Positions 9,742 to 19,055 of a stretch of DNA of 64,000 nt are shown piece after piece. Position 1 is the stretch's first letter. Every line of letters begins with the position of its first letter. Below the pieces are notes generated by a model, which worked only from the letters and a program-made list of their open reading frames with translations, did no database searches and had not been told where the DNA came from. Source of the stretch: an uncultured Tateyamaria sp. (GTDB taxonomy: Bacteria; Pseudomonadota; Alphaproteobacteria; Rhodobacterales; Rhodobacteraceae); the NCBI RefSeq assembly GCF_947504105.1, contig NZ_CANNGP010000004.1, positions 62,001-126,000 on the forward strand, read 5' to 3'. The translations under genes were made by a program, and so were the position numbers.

Positions 9742-10551
9742 TTATTGATCCTTGCCCAACATGTGGTTCATTGAAACAGAAGGTTGGTCGCAACCCGCCT
9801 CACCCACAATGCGTGCCGGAATACCAGCGACCGTCTTGCAAGGTGGAACTTCTTCCAAGACAACAGATCCTGCTGCAATACGGCTGCAATTGCCAACACG
9901 GATATTGCCAAGCACTTTCGCCCCTGCACCGATCAGCACACCATCGCCAATCTTGGGATGGCGATCTTCTTCTTCTTTGCCCGTCCCGCCGAGTGTAACG
10001 GAATGCAGCATAGAGACATTGTTGCCGACAACCGCAGTTTCCCCAATGACGATGGAATGAGCATGATCAATCATGATCCCCTTGCCGATGCGAGCTGCCG
10101 GATGGATATCGACGCCAAAGATCTCAGACACCCGCATCTGGAAGAAATAGGCGAGGTCGGTATGCCCTTCCTGCCACAAGAAATGGCCCACGCGATATGC
10201 CTGCATCGCCTGATAACCCTTGAAGTAAAGAATGGGCTGTAAAAGCCGGTGGCACGCGGGATCGCGTTCATAGACAGCAACCAAGTCAGCCCGCGCCGAC
10301 GCAACAAGCGCTGGCGATTTCTGATAGGCTTCTTCGACCATCTCGCGCACGACAACCATCGACATCTCATTCGACGCCAGCTTGGCCGCAATCCGATAAG
10401 ACAAAGCCTTCTCAACCGATTTGTGATGTAGAATGCACGCATGCACAAACCCACCTATCAGCGGTTCATCCGAGACAGCTTGCCGTGCTTCTTCTGTAAT
10501 TTGGTCCCAAACTGGATCCATTGAAGCAAGGTTTGTTCGCAGGTCAGCCAT
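9742..10551 (-). CDS. cysE: Serine O-acetyltransferase
   Basis: 269 residues. The N-terminal helical domain (about 1-140) is followed by a left-handed beta-helix of hexapeptide repeats with GIMIDHAHSIVIGETAVVG and GVLIGAGAKVLGNIRVG. The conserved DIHPAARIG segment holds the active-site region. It makes O-acetylserine, the precursor of cysteine. It lies 199 bases downstream of the last GTA gene on the same strand; cysE next to GTA clusters is, to my recollection, common in Rhodobacterales, but here it probably has its own promoter in the gap. Confidence 0.96.
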   Translation of the reverse strand: MADLRTNLASMDPVWDQITEEARQAVSDEPLIGGFVHACILHHKSVEKALSYRIAAKLASNEMSMVVVREMVEEAYQKSPALVASARADLVAVYERDPACHRLLQPILYFKGYQAMQAYRVGHFLWQEGHTDLAYFFQMRVSEIFGVDIHPAARIGKGIMIDHAHSIVIGETAVVGNNVSMLHSVTLGGTGKEEEDRHPKIGDGVLIGAGAKVLGNIRVGNCSRIAAGSVVLEEVPPCKTVAGIPARIVGEAGCDQPSVSMNHMLGKDQ

Positions 10552-10750
10552 GAAGTGTCCTTTCAGCTTCTTCCTACCCTACTTAAGACCTTTTCTCCAA
10601 ACGCAAACCCGTGATGTGTCCCATCGCGAAACTGGATCAGTTATCAATGCCGATATCCGTTTGTCACCCGCAGGGTTTTGCAACACGCTCAACTTCTAAC
10701 TAATTGCGGCCAGCGCGAAGAATAGCATTCCTCTTGATCGGCAGATCACA

Positions 10751-13700
10751 TCAATCCGACCAGAATGCAGATTTGAATGGTCCTGGCCCGAAGCGCGCCG
10801 AATTCTGGGCTACAGAGACCTCAAAATCTCCGAAAACACCGTCCGCTTGCAGCATGGCGTTGGTGTATGTCCACGATGGCGCTGGCACGATCGTCTCACG
10901 AATGACCTGACCAGACTGGCCGATGCGAACCGTATAGCTCTCGGTCTCCTCGGCCAGAGGCACATCAGGCAGTTCCCAATCATCACCATCCAGCCTAGTG
11001 CGGCGGATCCAATTGGCATCAACACCATCATCGCTACTGGACAGACGCAGATGAACTGGTGCGTAAGGTCGTAAACCATTCCCGTTGAAGGCATGAATTG
11101 CCTCCGTGTAAGAAGGATCGCCATAGCTCCGCTTCGACGGCCCGATCCGGAAAGTTTGTGAAATCCTACGCAGAGCTCGGAGCAGATTGATCTGTGACGG
11201 AACGCCATTCATATGCACAAACCACGATCCAACCGGCCATTCGTCAGGAATGTAAGCATCAGTTCCAGCTTGGCCACGTAACCTGTTCGATAGCAGGTAT
11301 TGGTCAGGCCCAATCAAATCAGCGTCTTGAAACTGTATCAGTTCCCAATTGTCCGGTGACCCGTCCCCAACAGCAACAAGGTTGCCTCCGTTCAAAAGCG
11401 CGACGGCTGGAATGGATTGTAAGGTCCCATGGATCATTTTGACGTCAAGCGGTGCGCCACGATCCATCAGTCCGGACGGAGCATGCGACAAAGCAGAATT
11501 CAGAAACCCAATACTCGCACGCGCGGCGATCACCGTGTTTAGTACGAAATCAGAGTCTGAAGGCGACTGATACACCGCCACGCCGCCCGGCCAAGGTGAC
11601 CCGGTCACAGCCAAATGTGGTGCGTGCTCGACTTCGTTCCCGGTCAACAATGGCAAATCCATGAACACCGATGTTAAAGGAACCGGGGGTATAAATTCGC
11701 GCACACCGGCCAGTTCATCTGAAAGCTCGGAAGGCGTATACACTTCCGGTTCAATCCGCACGGCTTCAAGCAACTGCATCTGCCCGTGCTCAACACGGTC
11801 AACGCGATACAGGCCAGCGCCTTCGGACTGATCGGCGGCCACTTCGATCACGTCACCGGCGCCAACTCCAATCAAAGATGGTGGCAGGGCAAGCTTTATC
11901 GCCTCTCGCGCAATCCGCGCCTCGGTCAACCAACGCTCCGCCACCTGCCGCCCCTCAGGACGGGTCAAAGCCATGGCAACTTCACTTGTAGAGACAGCAT
12001 GCGTGGCATCATCAGCTAAAGTAGCTTCCTCTGACAAAACATCGAAGTTGCCGTCGGTCTGCACGAAACGAACGCGGACACGTCCAGCCAATTCGGCTTC
12101 TGACTCGCGTGACTGCTCCAAACGACCTCCAAGGTCGGAATGAATGGCAAGCGCCTCAGGCGGTAGCGTAACCGCACCTTTCCCAAAGCGGGATACGAAC
12201 TTCAAAATGCCATCACGCTCGACCGCGTCAAACGCAAAGCGGAGCATCAGTGGCTGCAAGGCCCCCCGCGCGTCCGTGACATCGTCTACAACGAACCCAC
12301 GCACGTACCCAAACAGTTCGGACGTATCATAGTGCTGCAACCCGGACCGCTTGCAGACTTCACCTACCACCGACGCAAGCGAACGGCCCGACGTCCGCCC
12401 ATTAATCCAGTGCCCGCGCGGGTAATTTTCACCATCGGACCATGTGCGCAGTGCGTTCGGAAAGAATGGGTAAGGCCTGGCATCCCAGGCCCAGACAAAG
12501 GCGCGCGACATGTCGACCATGGGCGCTTCATACTGGGTCGAAATCGGATTATTCTCTGCATCACGCCAATAGGAATGCATCGCCCGAAGATATTGCTTCT
12601 GTATCAGGTCATCACGCGCGCCGTTCGAATATTTCGGCAAACTGCTCTCGGATGACTTTTGGTCTAGAAACTTGTTCGGTTGGTTTGTGCCCTTGTCGAT
12701 GGCCGCACAGCCAAGTTCGGTAAACCAGATTGGCTTAGACTCAGGGACCCAAGACGTCGGCTGTGCCGAACGCACACCGTCGATACGTTCATGGTGCGCA
12801 TGGCTCCACCAGTTTCGGATGTCCTTGTACCGATACACCCAAGGCTCGTAGTGCGCTCCATCAGTGATCGGCGTCCTGATCTGCACAATTTCCGCTTCCT
12901 GAGAACGGTAGTACCAGTCATAACCCTCGCCACCTTCAATATTCGCACGCAGGTAGTCGACATTGTAGATACTCCCCCATTCCGCGTCGAAATGATCTTC
13001 GCCATCGCGCCAATCGGAAAGAGGCATGTAATTGTCGATGCCGATAAAATCGATGTTTTCATCCGCCCACAGAGGATCCAGATGAAAGTATCGATCACCA
13101 GTACCGTCTTGCGGTTGGTAACCGAAATACTCAGTCCAGTCGGCAGCGTAGCTAATTTTGGTGTCTGGCCCCAGAATAATACGCACTTGCGCCGCCAGCT
13201 CTTTCAGCTTCTGGACAGCATAGAACTGGTTCGCGGTGCCACGAATTTGCGTCAAACCGCGCATCTCTGACCCAATACAGAACGCATCGACGCCACCCGC
13301 CCTACGGCACAGAGTAGCGTAGTGCAGAATGAACCGCGACAGCGTCCATTCCTGCGGACCGCTGTACTGGTAGTTCCCATTGGTATCGAAATGAGACGCC
13401 GTTACAGTGCCAAAGAACGCATCAACTTCGGCCTCAGCGTTGGCGGATCCATCCGGTGAACCATCAACGCCAGGCGCCAGCGACAAAGTGATCCGCCCCC
13501 GCCAGGGCAAATGAGGCTGCGCTTCGTCAGGTGCGTACGGGTTTGGAAGCTCATTGCCGTTCAGCTGATCCATAAGGATAAACGGATAGAACATCACTTT
13601 CTTGTCCGTTGCGTTCATGGCTTGAATGGCTTCGATCACGGACGCATCCGCGGGTGTACCCCCATAAATCGGACGGTCTTCGACCCGGTGCACTTCCGCT

Positions 13701-14692
13701 ACTGAATGGCGCGACACGCCAGCCACCGACCAAGGCATGTTCTCGCCATCAATATCGCGGCGTTCCACCTTGGGCTGGACCCGACAGGATCCGCAGCGCA
13801 GGTCATTCCCGAACCACGAAACGATCAGTGAAGCGGCCTCACAGTTCGGCAATTCGTCATTTAGCGCATCAAGAGAAACGATTAAATCAGATTGACCGGC
13901 AGGCGTGTTGATGTTCGCACTCCACCGGCCCCTGTTGCGATCAACGTAGTTGACCGGCGTGGTCGCAAGCGCGTATTCACCAGTTCCGGGCATGAGTGCC
14001 ACGGCTTTCACGGCCCGAGTGATTTCCTCATCAGCCCCCACTTCATCCGACTGTTCCGGACGCACAACCTCGAACGAAAACTGCGGAACCCGGTTGCCAA
14101 AACGGCCCAAGGCCAAGTTCTCGATCACGACATATGCTGTCCCGCGATAGGCTGGAACCAATCCTTGCCCCTCGGTGGCTTCCATCAGCGGGTCAGGAAG
14201 CTGATCCTGCGACCCGGTGTAGACACGCATATTCAGGTCATTGACCGAAACTTCTTCACCATCGGCCCAAACACGCCCGATGCGGGTGATTTCCCCTTCA
14301 CAGACGGCAAGGGCAAGGCTCAGCGAATAACTATATTCACGGACTTCGGGTTGAGGTGTCGGCGCAGGACCGCCTTTGCCGCCACCGCCACCACCGCCCG
14401 TCACGGTCACCGTCTCCAAAAAGTCCGAAGACCAGATCACCTGCCCACCAAGACGCATGCGCCCATAAAGCTGAGAGATTGGCGCACCTTCGCCCGAATT
14501 TGACAGGCGAAACCTATCTACTTTGCCCTGTTCAACAACCTCAGATCCTTGGCCCATCACGCGTTGGTCAATCACCTTGCCCAAGGTCGCACCAATGGCA
14601 CGTCCAATCGCAACGGATGACAGCCCCAGCGCAGAGCCACCAATCGAGCCACCAATAGCCGCCCCAGCGGCAGAAAGTACTACGGTCGCCAT
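10751..14692 (-). CDS. GTA tail-tip / host-recognition protein (orfg15-like megatron)
   Basis: 1313 residues. The N-terminus is glycine-rich and hydrophobic (MATVVLSAAGAAIGGSIGGS). A large central part resembles the GTA glycoside-hydrolase-like TIM barrel (around residues 440-750, with ISYAADWTEYFGYQ, HLDPLWADENIDFIGIDNY and PIWFTELGCAAIDKGTNQPNKFLDQ-type stretches), followed by a phage-tail module. It forms the distal tail tip that contacts the recipient cell. The ATG at 14692 overlaps the TGA of the upstream peptidase gene by one base. Length and order match RcGTA orfg15. It is the last structural gene of the cluster. Confidence 0.93.
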   Translation of the reverse strand: MATVVLSAAGAAIGGSIGGSALGLSSVAIGRAIGATLGKVIDQRVMGQGSEVVEQGKVDRFRLSNSGEGAPISQLYGRMRLGGQVIWSSDFLETVTVTGGGGGGGKGGPAPTPQPEVREYSYSLSLALAVCEGEITRIGRVWADGEEVSVNDLNMRVYTGSQDQLPDPLMEATEGQGLVPAYRGTAYVVIENLALGRFGNRVPQFSFEVVRPEQSDEVGADEEITRAVKAVALMPGTGEYALATTPVNYVDRNRGRWSANINTPAGQSDLIVSLDALNDELPNCEAASLIVSWFGNDLRCGSCRVQPKVERRDIDGENMPWSVAGVSRHSVAEVHRVEDRPIYGGTPADASVIEAIQAMNATDKKVMFYPFILMDQLNGNELPNPYAPDEAQPHLPWRGRITLSLAPGVDGSPDGSANAEAEVDAFFGTVTASHFDTNGNYQYSGPQEWTLSRFILHYATLCRRAGGVDAFCIGSEMRGLTQIRGTANQFYAVQKLKELAAQVRIILGPDTKISYAADWTEYFGYQPQDGTGDRYFHLDPLWADENIDFIGIDNYMPLSDWRDGEDHFDAEWGSIYNVDYLRANIEGGEGYDWYYRSQEAEIVQIRTPITDGAHYEPWVYRYKDIRNWWSHAHHERIDGVRSAQPTSWVPESKPIWFTELGCAAIDKGTNQPNKFLDQKSSESSLPKYSNGARDDLIQKQYLRAMHSYWRDAENNPISTQYEAPMVDMSRAFVWAWDARPYPFFPNALRTWSDGENYPRGHWINGRTSGRSLASVVGEVCKRSGLQHYDTSELFGYVRGFVVDDVTDARGALQPLMLRFAFDAVERDGILKFVSRFGKGAVTLPPEALAIHSDLGGRLEQSRESEAELAGRVRVRFVQTDGNFDVLSEEATLADDATHAVSTSEVAMALTRPEGRQVAERWLTEARIAREAIKLALPPSLIGVGAGDVIEVAADQSEGAGLYRVDRVEHGQMQLLEAVRIEPEVYTPSELSDELAGVREFIPPVPLTSVFMDLPLLTGNEVEHAPHLAVTGSPWPGGVAVYQSPSDSDFVLNTVIAARASIGFLNSALSHAPSGLMDRGAPLDVKMIHGTLQSIPAVALLNGGNLVAVGDGSPDNWELIQFQDADLIGPDQYLLSNRLRGQAGTDAYIPDEWPVGSWFVHMNGVPSQINLLRALRRISQTFRIGPSKRSYGDPSYTEAIHAFNGNGLRPYAPVHLRLSSSDDGVDANWIRRTRLDGDDWELPDVPLAEETESYTVRIGQSGQVIRETIVPAPSWTYTNAMLQADGVFGDFEVSVAQNSARFGPGPFKSAFWSD

Positions 14693-15141
14693 CAGTCGGC
14701 CTCCAAATGGGGGAATTGAAAACGGGCCACGATCCGTCGGGCCCATGGTTTACTGAGCGGGCTCTCGACAACGCCGTGGCCGCTATAGGCATGAATAAAA
14801 CGGGGCGCGGCCCCCACCTCGGACTGAATGCCCAAATGCTTGGCCACCCCGCCCTCACGCATACGAAACAGGATCACATCGCCGCATTCCGGCTGTGTTG
14901 CAGTCTTTGGAACCAAGTGACGCATCGCCGCTGACCAAAGCAGCTCATGACCCTGCGGTTCGGACCAATCCATGCTGTACGCCGGTGGGCGTTCCGGTTC
15001 GCTACCGACGACGGCGCGCCAAACCCCACGGACAAGCCCAAGGCAATCAGTACCTGCGCCACGGGCAGCCATCTGGTGGATGTACGGCGTCCCTATCCAG
15101 GTCCGCGCCTCATCCACGATCAAAGAAGAAACCGATCTCAT
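14692..15141 (-). CDS. GTA NlpC/P60 peptidase (orfg14-like)
   Basis: 149 residues. NlpC/P60 cysteine peptidase with catalytic Cys33 (AGTDCLGLVRG), His102 (AKHLGIQ) and a polar partner near His116 (FIHAYSG). In the GTA tail it is thought to cut peptidoglycan of the recipient so DNA can enter. It overlaps the upstream hub gene by four bases and the downstream tail-tip gene by one, so translation of the three is coupled. The length is the usual one for GTA orfg14. Confidence 0.94.
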   Translation of the reverse strand: MRSVSSLIVDEARTWIGTPYIHQMAARGAGTDCLGLVRGVWRAVVGSEPERPPAYSMDWSEPQGHELLWSAAMRHLVPKTATQPECGDVILFRMREGGVAKHLGIQSEVGAAPRFIHAYSGHGVVESPLSKPWARRIVARFQFPHLEAD

Positions 15142-16028
15142 CGCAGACTGCCCCCACTGTTTGTGCCGCCAGATGTTGGATAAGCCATCATCCAGTCGTC
15201 GCTGGGCAAGTCAGGAAAGCCCTGAAAATTCAGCAAATTGGCAAACTTAAGGCGACAGGTCTCAAACCGCTTGTCACAACCTGCAGTCAAACGCACATGA
15301 TCCTGTGAATTGACTTGGCCGCGCACAGCTTCCCAAAGCTCGATCCTGCGCACGCCATCTTCAAGGACATCGCGCTTGATCATGCCCCAAAGACCCGCTG
15401 CAGAACCGGATGTGACATCGAGCCGTCCGCGCATGAACCACTGTGGTTCAAAGTGACTCATATCGTCCCATTCAAAGACGCGGCCTTCAATCACACGGTC
15501 AGGCTGCCCGTCATACCGATATCCAGGCTGATCCAAATTGAAGCGGCACGCGCCATCCCCCAGAACGGCAGTGCATGGCTTTTGATAAATACGACCCAGT
15601 GGGCGGTTCAAAGCTTCGGTCAAGCCCCGCAGTTCGGCATGAAAAGCACCGCCAGAGCGCCGCAACTCACCGATCGAACCGCGAAACTGCAACCAACGGA
15701 CGTCAGGATCAGCCCAATTGACCATCCACGCACGCACCTCGGCGTTGTCAAAACGTCCAGCTTCGATATCATCTTCGCGGACAGATGCGTCGGTCAATGC
15801 GCCCAGCGCTTCAGTGTTATCAACACTCAAACCGGTACTCTGCGCCAAAGCGGCTGCAGACAAACCAGTATCCGCACGAAACTCGATTCCGTCAAAAATC
15901 AGCGGCGTGTCATGGTCGGTAAACCCAAAAGTTTTACCGTCTGTGCGCAGAATGGCCCATGCTCGACACAACGTCGTAACGCCCTCGGCCGTATGCGCAA
16001 GAAACTCTTCGCTTTGCCCACTCATCAA
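15138..16028 (-). CDS. GTA baseplate hub protein (orfg13-like, DUF2163)
   Basis: 296 residues, DUF2163/BR0599-type phage protein. Four cysteines sit in two pairs, Cys152-x8-Cys161 and Cys251-x6-Cys258, the arrangement expected of the iron-sulfur cluster reported in the R. capsulatus GTA hub. It joins the tail tube to the tip at the baseplate. Four-base overlaps link it to both neighbours. That the cysteines bind a metal cluster here is inferred from family knowledge; the residues themselves are visible. Confidence 0.92.
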   Translation of the reverse strand: MMSGQSEEFLAHTAEGVTTLCRAWAILRTDGKTFGFTDHDTPLIFDGIEFRADTGLSAAALAQSTGLSVDNTEALGALTDASVREDDIEAGRFDNAEVRAWMVNWADPDVRWLQFRGSIGELRRSGGAFHAELRGLTEALNRPLGRIYQKPCTAVLGDGACRFNLDQPGYRYDGQPDRVIEGRVFEWDDMSHFEPQWFMRGRLDVTSGSAAGLWGMIKRDVLEDGVRRIELWEAVRGQVNSQDHVRLTAGCDKRFETCRLKFANLLNFQGFPDLPSDDWMMAYPTSGGTNSGGSLR

Positions 16029-16657
16029 ACACGCACCTCAACGATGGGCACGTTTGGAACGGTACCAGCCTGAAAACTTGCAACGGATGTCTGGATCTGG
16101 TCAGTGTCAAAGCGCACCGGAACATCAAATTCAAAGCCAGCGGTGATTTCTTCATCTTCCTCAGGCGGATGTTGGAAGGTGACAAGACCCGTGCTCAACT
16201 CAACCTCGTAATCAACCCCTTCCTGCATCTCGTCACGACCAAGCCCAACACGTATGGTACCCGCAACAGGTTTGGAAATGGGCCGCGAATACACAAACTC
16301 CCCGGACCGATAGGTCTTGAGCAACGGAAACGTGGCTTGCGCCCCATCCCCTTTCGCAATGGTCTGATCAAGAAAGGTCGGGTCGGCGCTCGCTGCACCC
16401 GACTTGAAGTCAGCCCAGTCTTTCCAACGGAAACCGTACATCTGCCCCATGCGGGCTTCAAAAAAGGCGATCAGGGTCTCAACGTCATCCAGTGACCGCA
16501 TCCCCAACCCCGCATCGTAGCGGCGACGCGAATGCGCCCAAGGTGTGTTGCGCTCCTCGAACCCGTTGGCGAGTGTTACAACCTCTGTCCGGCGCTCCGG
16601 TCCCCCGACCGAGCCAAAGCTCAAGGACGCGGGAAATCGAACCTCGTGAAAATTCAT
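16025..16657 (-). CDS. GTA distal tail protein (orfg12-like, DUF2460)
   Basis: 210 residues. Starts MNFHEVRFPASLSFGSVGGPERRTEVV, a hallmark of the DUF2460 GTA/phage distal tail family, with WAHSRRRYDAG and FFEARMGQMYGFRWKDW further on. It forms a ring at the end of the tail tube on which the hub assembles. The gap of 23 bases to the tape-measure gene holds only the ribosome binding region. Its stop overlaps the hub gene start by four bases. Confidence 0.94.
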   Translation of the reverse strand: MNFHEVRFPASLSFGSVGGPERRTEVVTLANGFEERNTPWAHSRRRYDAGLGMRSLDDVETLIAFFEARMGQMYGFRWKDWADFKSGAASADPTFLDQTIAKGDGAQATFPLLKTYRSGEFVYSRPISKPVAGTIRVGLGRDEMQEGVDYEVELSTGLVTFQHPPEEDEEITAGFEFDVPVRFDTDQIQTSVASFQAGTVPNVPIVEVRV

Positions 16658-16680
16658 GGCCTTGGCTCCCCTTCAGTTCT

Positions 16681-17346
16681 TTAACGGTTGCGGTTCGCGC
16701 GGCTCAGCGCGCGGTTCATCTGTGCGGCGATCTGGTTCTGCGACCGTGCAAAACCCTGCACGTCTGGTGTGGTGATATTCATCACAACGGTCGGACCACT
16801 CTGGCCCCCACCCCCGCGCACACCCAGCTTGCCATCTGGACCACGGGCGAGTGGCATGATGGCCTCCGGCCCCGCTTCACCCATCACACCCATCCCGCCC
16901 CGCATGCCAAATGGCGTTGCCGAACTGACGACGCCACCCGACGCGAAGGGCATCACCCGGCCCTGGCTGAAGGGCGCACCATCCGCAAAGGGCAGGATAT
17001 TTTCGAGCAATCCACCCGCACCCGAGGCCAGCAATCCACCGACATGATCCGTCACTGGTTTGATGGCCGCGTTATAGGTCGCGTTGATCATCGAGTTGGC
17101 CAAACCATCCAAGGCGTCCGACAGGCCCATCCCGTCAAAAACCAACCCGTCAAACGCCTTGCGCAACCCACGGGACAGGCCCTTCTCAAGCGTCGCCACG
17201 TCCTTGTTGGTCGCCGCCAGGCTCTCCCGCATACGGCGCAATTCGCTGTCGAACCCCGTGACCATGTCCGAGGTTGCGCTCAAAGTGGAACGCAACCCTT
17301 CGGCATTCTCGTCAAGGTTCTCGATCTCGTCTCGGTAATCAGTCAT
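16681..17346 (-). CDS. GTA tape measure protein (orfg11-like, short)
   Basis: 221 residues. Predicted coiled coil near the N-terminus (LDENAEGLRSTLSATSDMVTGF and on to about residue 65), then a Gly/Ala-rich hydrophobic middle, and a C-terminal GARG-like segment ending ALSRANRNR. The very short length for a tape measure agrees with the short tail of R. capsulatus-type GTAs. It starts within the last four bases of the assembly-chaperone-like gene upstream. Confidence 0.9.
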   Translation of the reverse strand: MTDYRDEIENLDENAEGLRSTLSATSDMVTGFDSELRRMRESLAATNKDVATLEKGLSRGLRKAFDGLVFDGMGLSDALDGLANSMINATYNAAIKPVTDHVGGLLASGAGGLLENILPFADGAPFSQGRVMPFASGGVVSSATPFGMRGGMGVMGEAGPEAIMPLARGPDGKLGVRGGGGQSGPTVVMNITTPDVQGFARSQNQIAAQMNRALSRANRNR

Positions 17347-17549
17347 TCCGGATCCCCTTCCGACCGTTCATCCGGCCAGGCAGCCATCAACGCGTCCAGA
17401 CCTTCGCTCAACAGCGGTGCGGCCTGTCCGGGTGTGCCCAGCATCATCTGCAATTCGGCAGGGGTCAGTGCCCAGAACGCCTCTGGCGTCAGACGCAGCC
17501 CCTGCATCCCGGCCCGCATCAGCGCGGGCCAGTCCAACGTCTTTGTCAT
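17343..17549 (-). CDS. GTA tail assembly chaperone-like small protein (orfg10.1-like)
   Basis: 68 residues, starting MTKTLDWPALMRAGMQGLRLTPEAFWALTPAEL. This FWxLTPxEL pattern is typical of the small protein encoded before the GTA tape-measure gene and annotated as a phage tail assembly chaperone. It overlaps both neighbours by four bases. In siphophages two such products at this place, often linked by frameshifting, help the tape measure fold; here they are separate genes. Confidence 0.85.
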   Translation of the reverse strand: MTKTLDWPALMRAGMQGLRLTPEAFWALTPAELQMMLGTPGQAAPLLSEGLDALMAAWPDERSEGDPE

Positions 17550-17863
17550 GCCTCCGGCACCACAAAGGCGCGCGCGATCAACTCGGCCGCAGCACGTGCA
17601 GCCCCCATAGGTCCACCCGCAATGTCAGCGTGATCCAATTGGTCGGCATCAAAGGCGCAGCCGCACCCAGCCAAACCAGCCTTCAGCACAGCCAGCACGT
17701 CGGTACTGGAAAAGCGGCCCTGCTCGAACCGTTCCACCAAGGCGACCAAGGATGGCTCCGCCAATACCGCCTCAAGCCCCGCCAAAGCCCCAAGGGTCAG
17801 CCGCATCACCTGAGGCTGACCATCGATCACAAGCGTAACCTCTCCCCTCCACGGATTGGTCAT
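17546..17863 (-). CDS. GTA tail assembly protein (orfg10-like)
   Basis: 105 residues, starting MTNPWRGEVTLVIDGQPQVMRLTLGALAGLEA, the characteristic opening of the gene transfer agent family protein at position g10. A role as tail assembly chaperone is inferred from its place between the tail tube protein and the tape measure. It overlaps the tail tube gene by one base and the following small gene by four. Confidence 0.87.
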   Translation of the reverse strand: MTNPWRGEVTLVIDGQPQVMRLTLGALAGLEAVLAEPSLVALVERFEQGRFSSTDVLAVLKAGLAGCGCAFDADQLDHADIAGGPMGAARAAAELIARAFVVPEA

Positions 17864-18282
17864 CAGGCCACAAGCGCCGTAAAGGTCAGCGCACCCGCCG
17901 ATGCCAAGGACACCTCGTACGTCGCCTCGCCATTGTGACTGCCGCTGTATTCAAGCGATGTCACCTGAAACGGCCCCTCGATGACGCCGAAGTCGGGAAT
18001 GATCACCTGGAAGTCAGGGGTCTCGCCATCAAAGAAGATCTGGCGCGCGCGTTCGTCCGTACCCTCGTCCTTGAAGACACCTGCGCCGGTGATGTTGGCC
18101 GAGCGTACACCCGCACCCGCCAGCAGCTCACGCCACCCGCCCTGACTCTCGAGGCTGGTCACATCCACGCTCTCGGCGTTAAAGCTGACGCGCGTGGCCC
18201 GCAGACCCGCAATGGTTTCGAACTGCCCGTCCGAGGTCATGTCGACCTTCAGAAGCAGGTCCTTTCCGTTCTGAGCACCCAT
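17863..18282 (-). CDS. GTA major tail (tube) protein (orfg9-like, TP901-1 family)
   Basis: 139 residues. Starts MGAQNGKDLLLKVD and contains SVDVTSLESQGGWRELLAGAG and SLEYSGSHNGEATYEVSLASAG, typical of the TP901-1/GTA major tail family. It polymerises as hexameric rings to form the tail tube. A 27-base gap separates it from the tail terminator gene and holds a GGAGAAA ribosome site. Confidence 0.94.
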   Translation of the reverse strand: MGAQNGKDLLLKVDMTSDGQFETIAGLRATRVSFNAESVDVTSLESQGGWRELLAGAGVRSANITGAGVFKDEGTDERARQIFFDGETPDFQVIIPDFGVIEGPFQVTSLEYSGSHNGEATYEVSLASAGALTFTALVA

Positions 18283-18309
18283 GGGTTTTCTCCGTTTGAA
18301 AATAGTTGA

Positions 18310-18720
18310 TTAGTTGTCTTCGGTCCGCGCACGGAACGTCAGGTCGATGCGGCGCCCTGTACCCTTGTCGATCTTGACCGCACGTGCCCGCTCAAAACGC
18401 AGGGACACCAGCCGCCCACGGTCAAGCGGCAGATCAGCGTCATGCAGAACATCACAGACAGCCCCTGCAGCCTCCTTGGCGGCAAAGAACCCCGGCACCT
18501 CGGTCACAATAGACACGACGAAAGTGTGAACAGCTCCGCTTCCAGTCTTGTCATCCGCGACGCGCACGGTCTCGGGGCCAAGGCTGATGTACATGTTTGG
18601 CAACGCGCCACTGGGCAGCGCGTCGTAGACGGCGTCCCCAACGACATCGCCAACTGCGATGTCCGACGCGATCGCAGTGAACACCGCGCTCTGAAGCGCT
18701 GCAGAAATGGCATAGCTCAT
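18310..18720 (-). CDS. GTA tail terminator protein (orfg8-like, DUF3168)
   Basis: 136 residues of the DUF3168 family, with VYDALPSGALPNMYISLGPE and HTFVVSIVTEVPGFFAAKEAAG. In the particle it caps the tail tube at the head end. Its ATG overlaps the stop of the preceding gene by four bases. Length and order match orfg8 of known GTAs. Confidence 0.92.
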   Translation of the reverse strand: MSYAISAALQSAVFTAIASDIAVGDVVGDAVYDALPSGALPNMYISLGPETVRVADDKTGSGAVHTFVVSIVTEVPGFFAAKEAAGAVCDVLHDADLPLDRGRLVSLRFERARAVKIDKGTGRRIDLTFRARTEDN

Positions 18721-19055
18721 ATCGCGACCTCCTCATCAGCCATGCACAGCAGGTATCGCCCGTCAGGGTCACGCTCAGCCACGCTTCGGATGTTGAACAA
18801 ACGGTTCCCATCCCGGAAACGCTGCTCTGGAACGGGGCGCTCGGGATGGCCAACTGGCGCGCCACGGACGACAACCGTGTACGGCACGGCAGATACCGCG
18901 GCCCCCGTGGCAATCGTTTCGCGCCCCGTCCGCGCGGTCAGCTCGGCCCACAGAGCGCCCAATGGCATCCAGCGTTCCGAATAGCCGCCCGCACCGTCCG
19001 GAACACGGGACGGGCTTTCCAAGGTCAGGCGCCGGTTCAGGCGCGGCAGTCTCAT
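18717..19055 (-). CDS. GTA head closure (stopper) protein (orfg7-like)
   Basis: 112 residues when started at the ATG at 19055, which overlaps the connector gene stop by four bases like its neighbours. The sequence MRLPRLNRRLTLESPSRVPDGAGGYSERWMPLGALWAEL fits the phage head-tail adaptor SPP1 gp16-like family. It seals the packaged head before tail joining. A longer reading from 19124 would overlap the connector gene heavily and is not supported. Confidence 0.9.
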   Translation of the reverse strand: MRLPRLNRRLTLESPSRVPDGAGGYSERWMPLGALWAELTARTGRETIATGAAVSAVPYTVVVRGAPVGHPERPVPEQRFRDGNRLFNIRSVAERDPDGRYLLCMADEEVAI

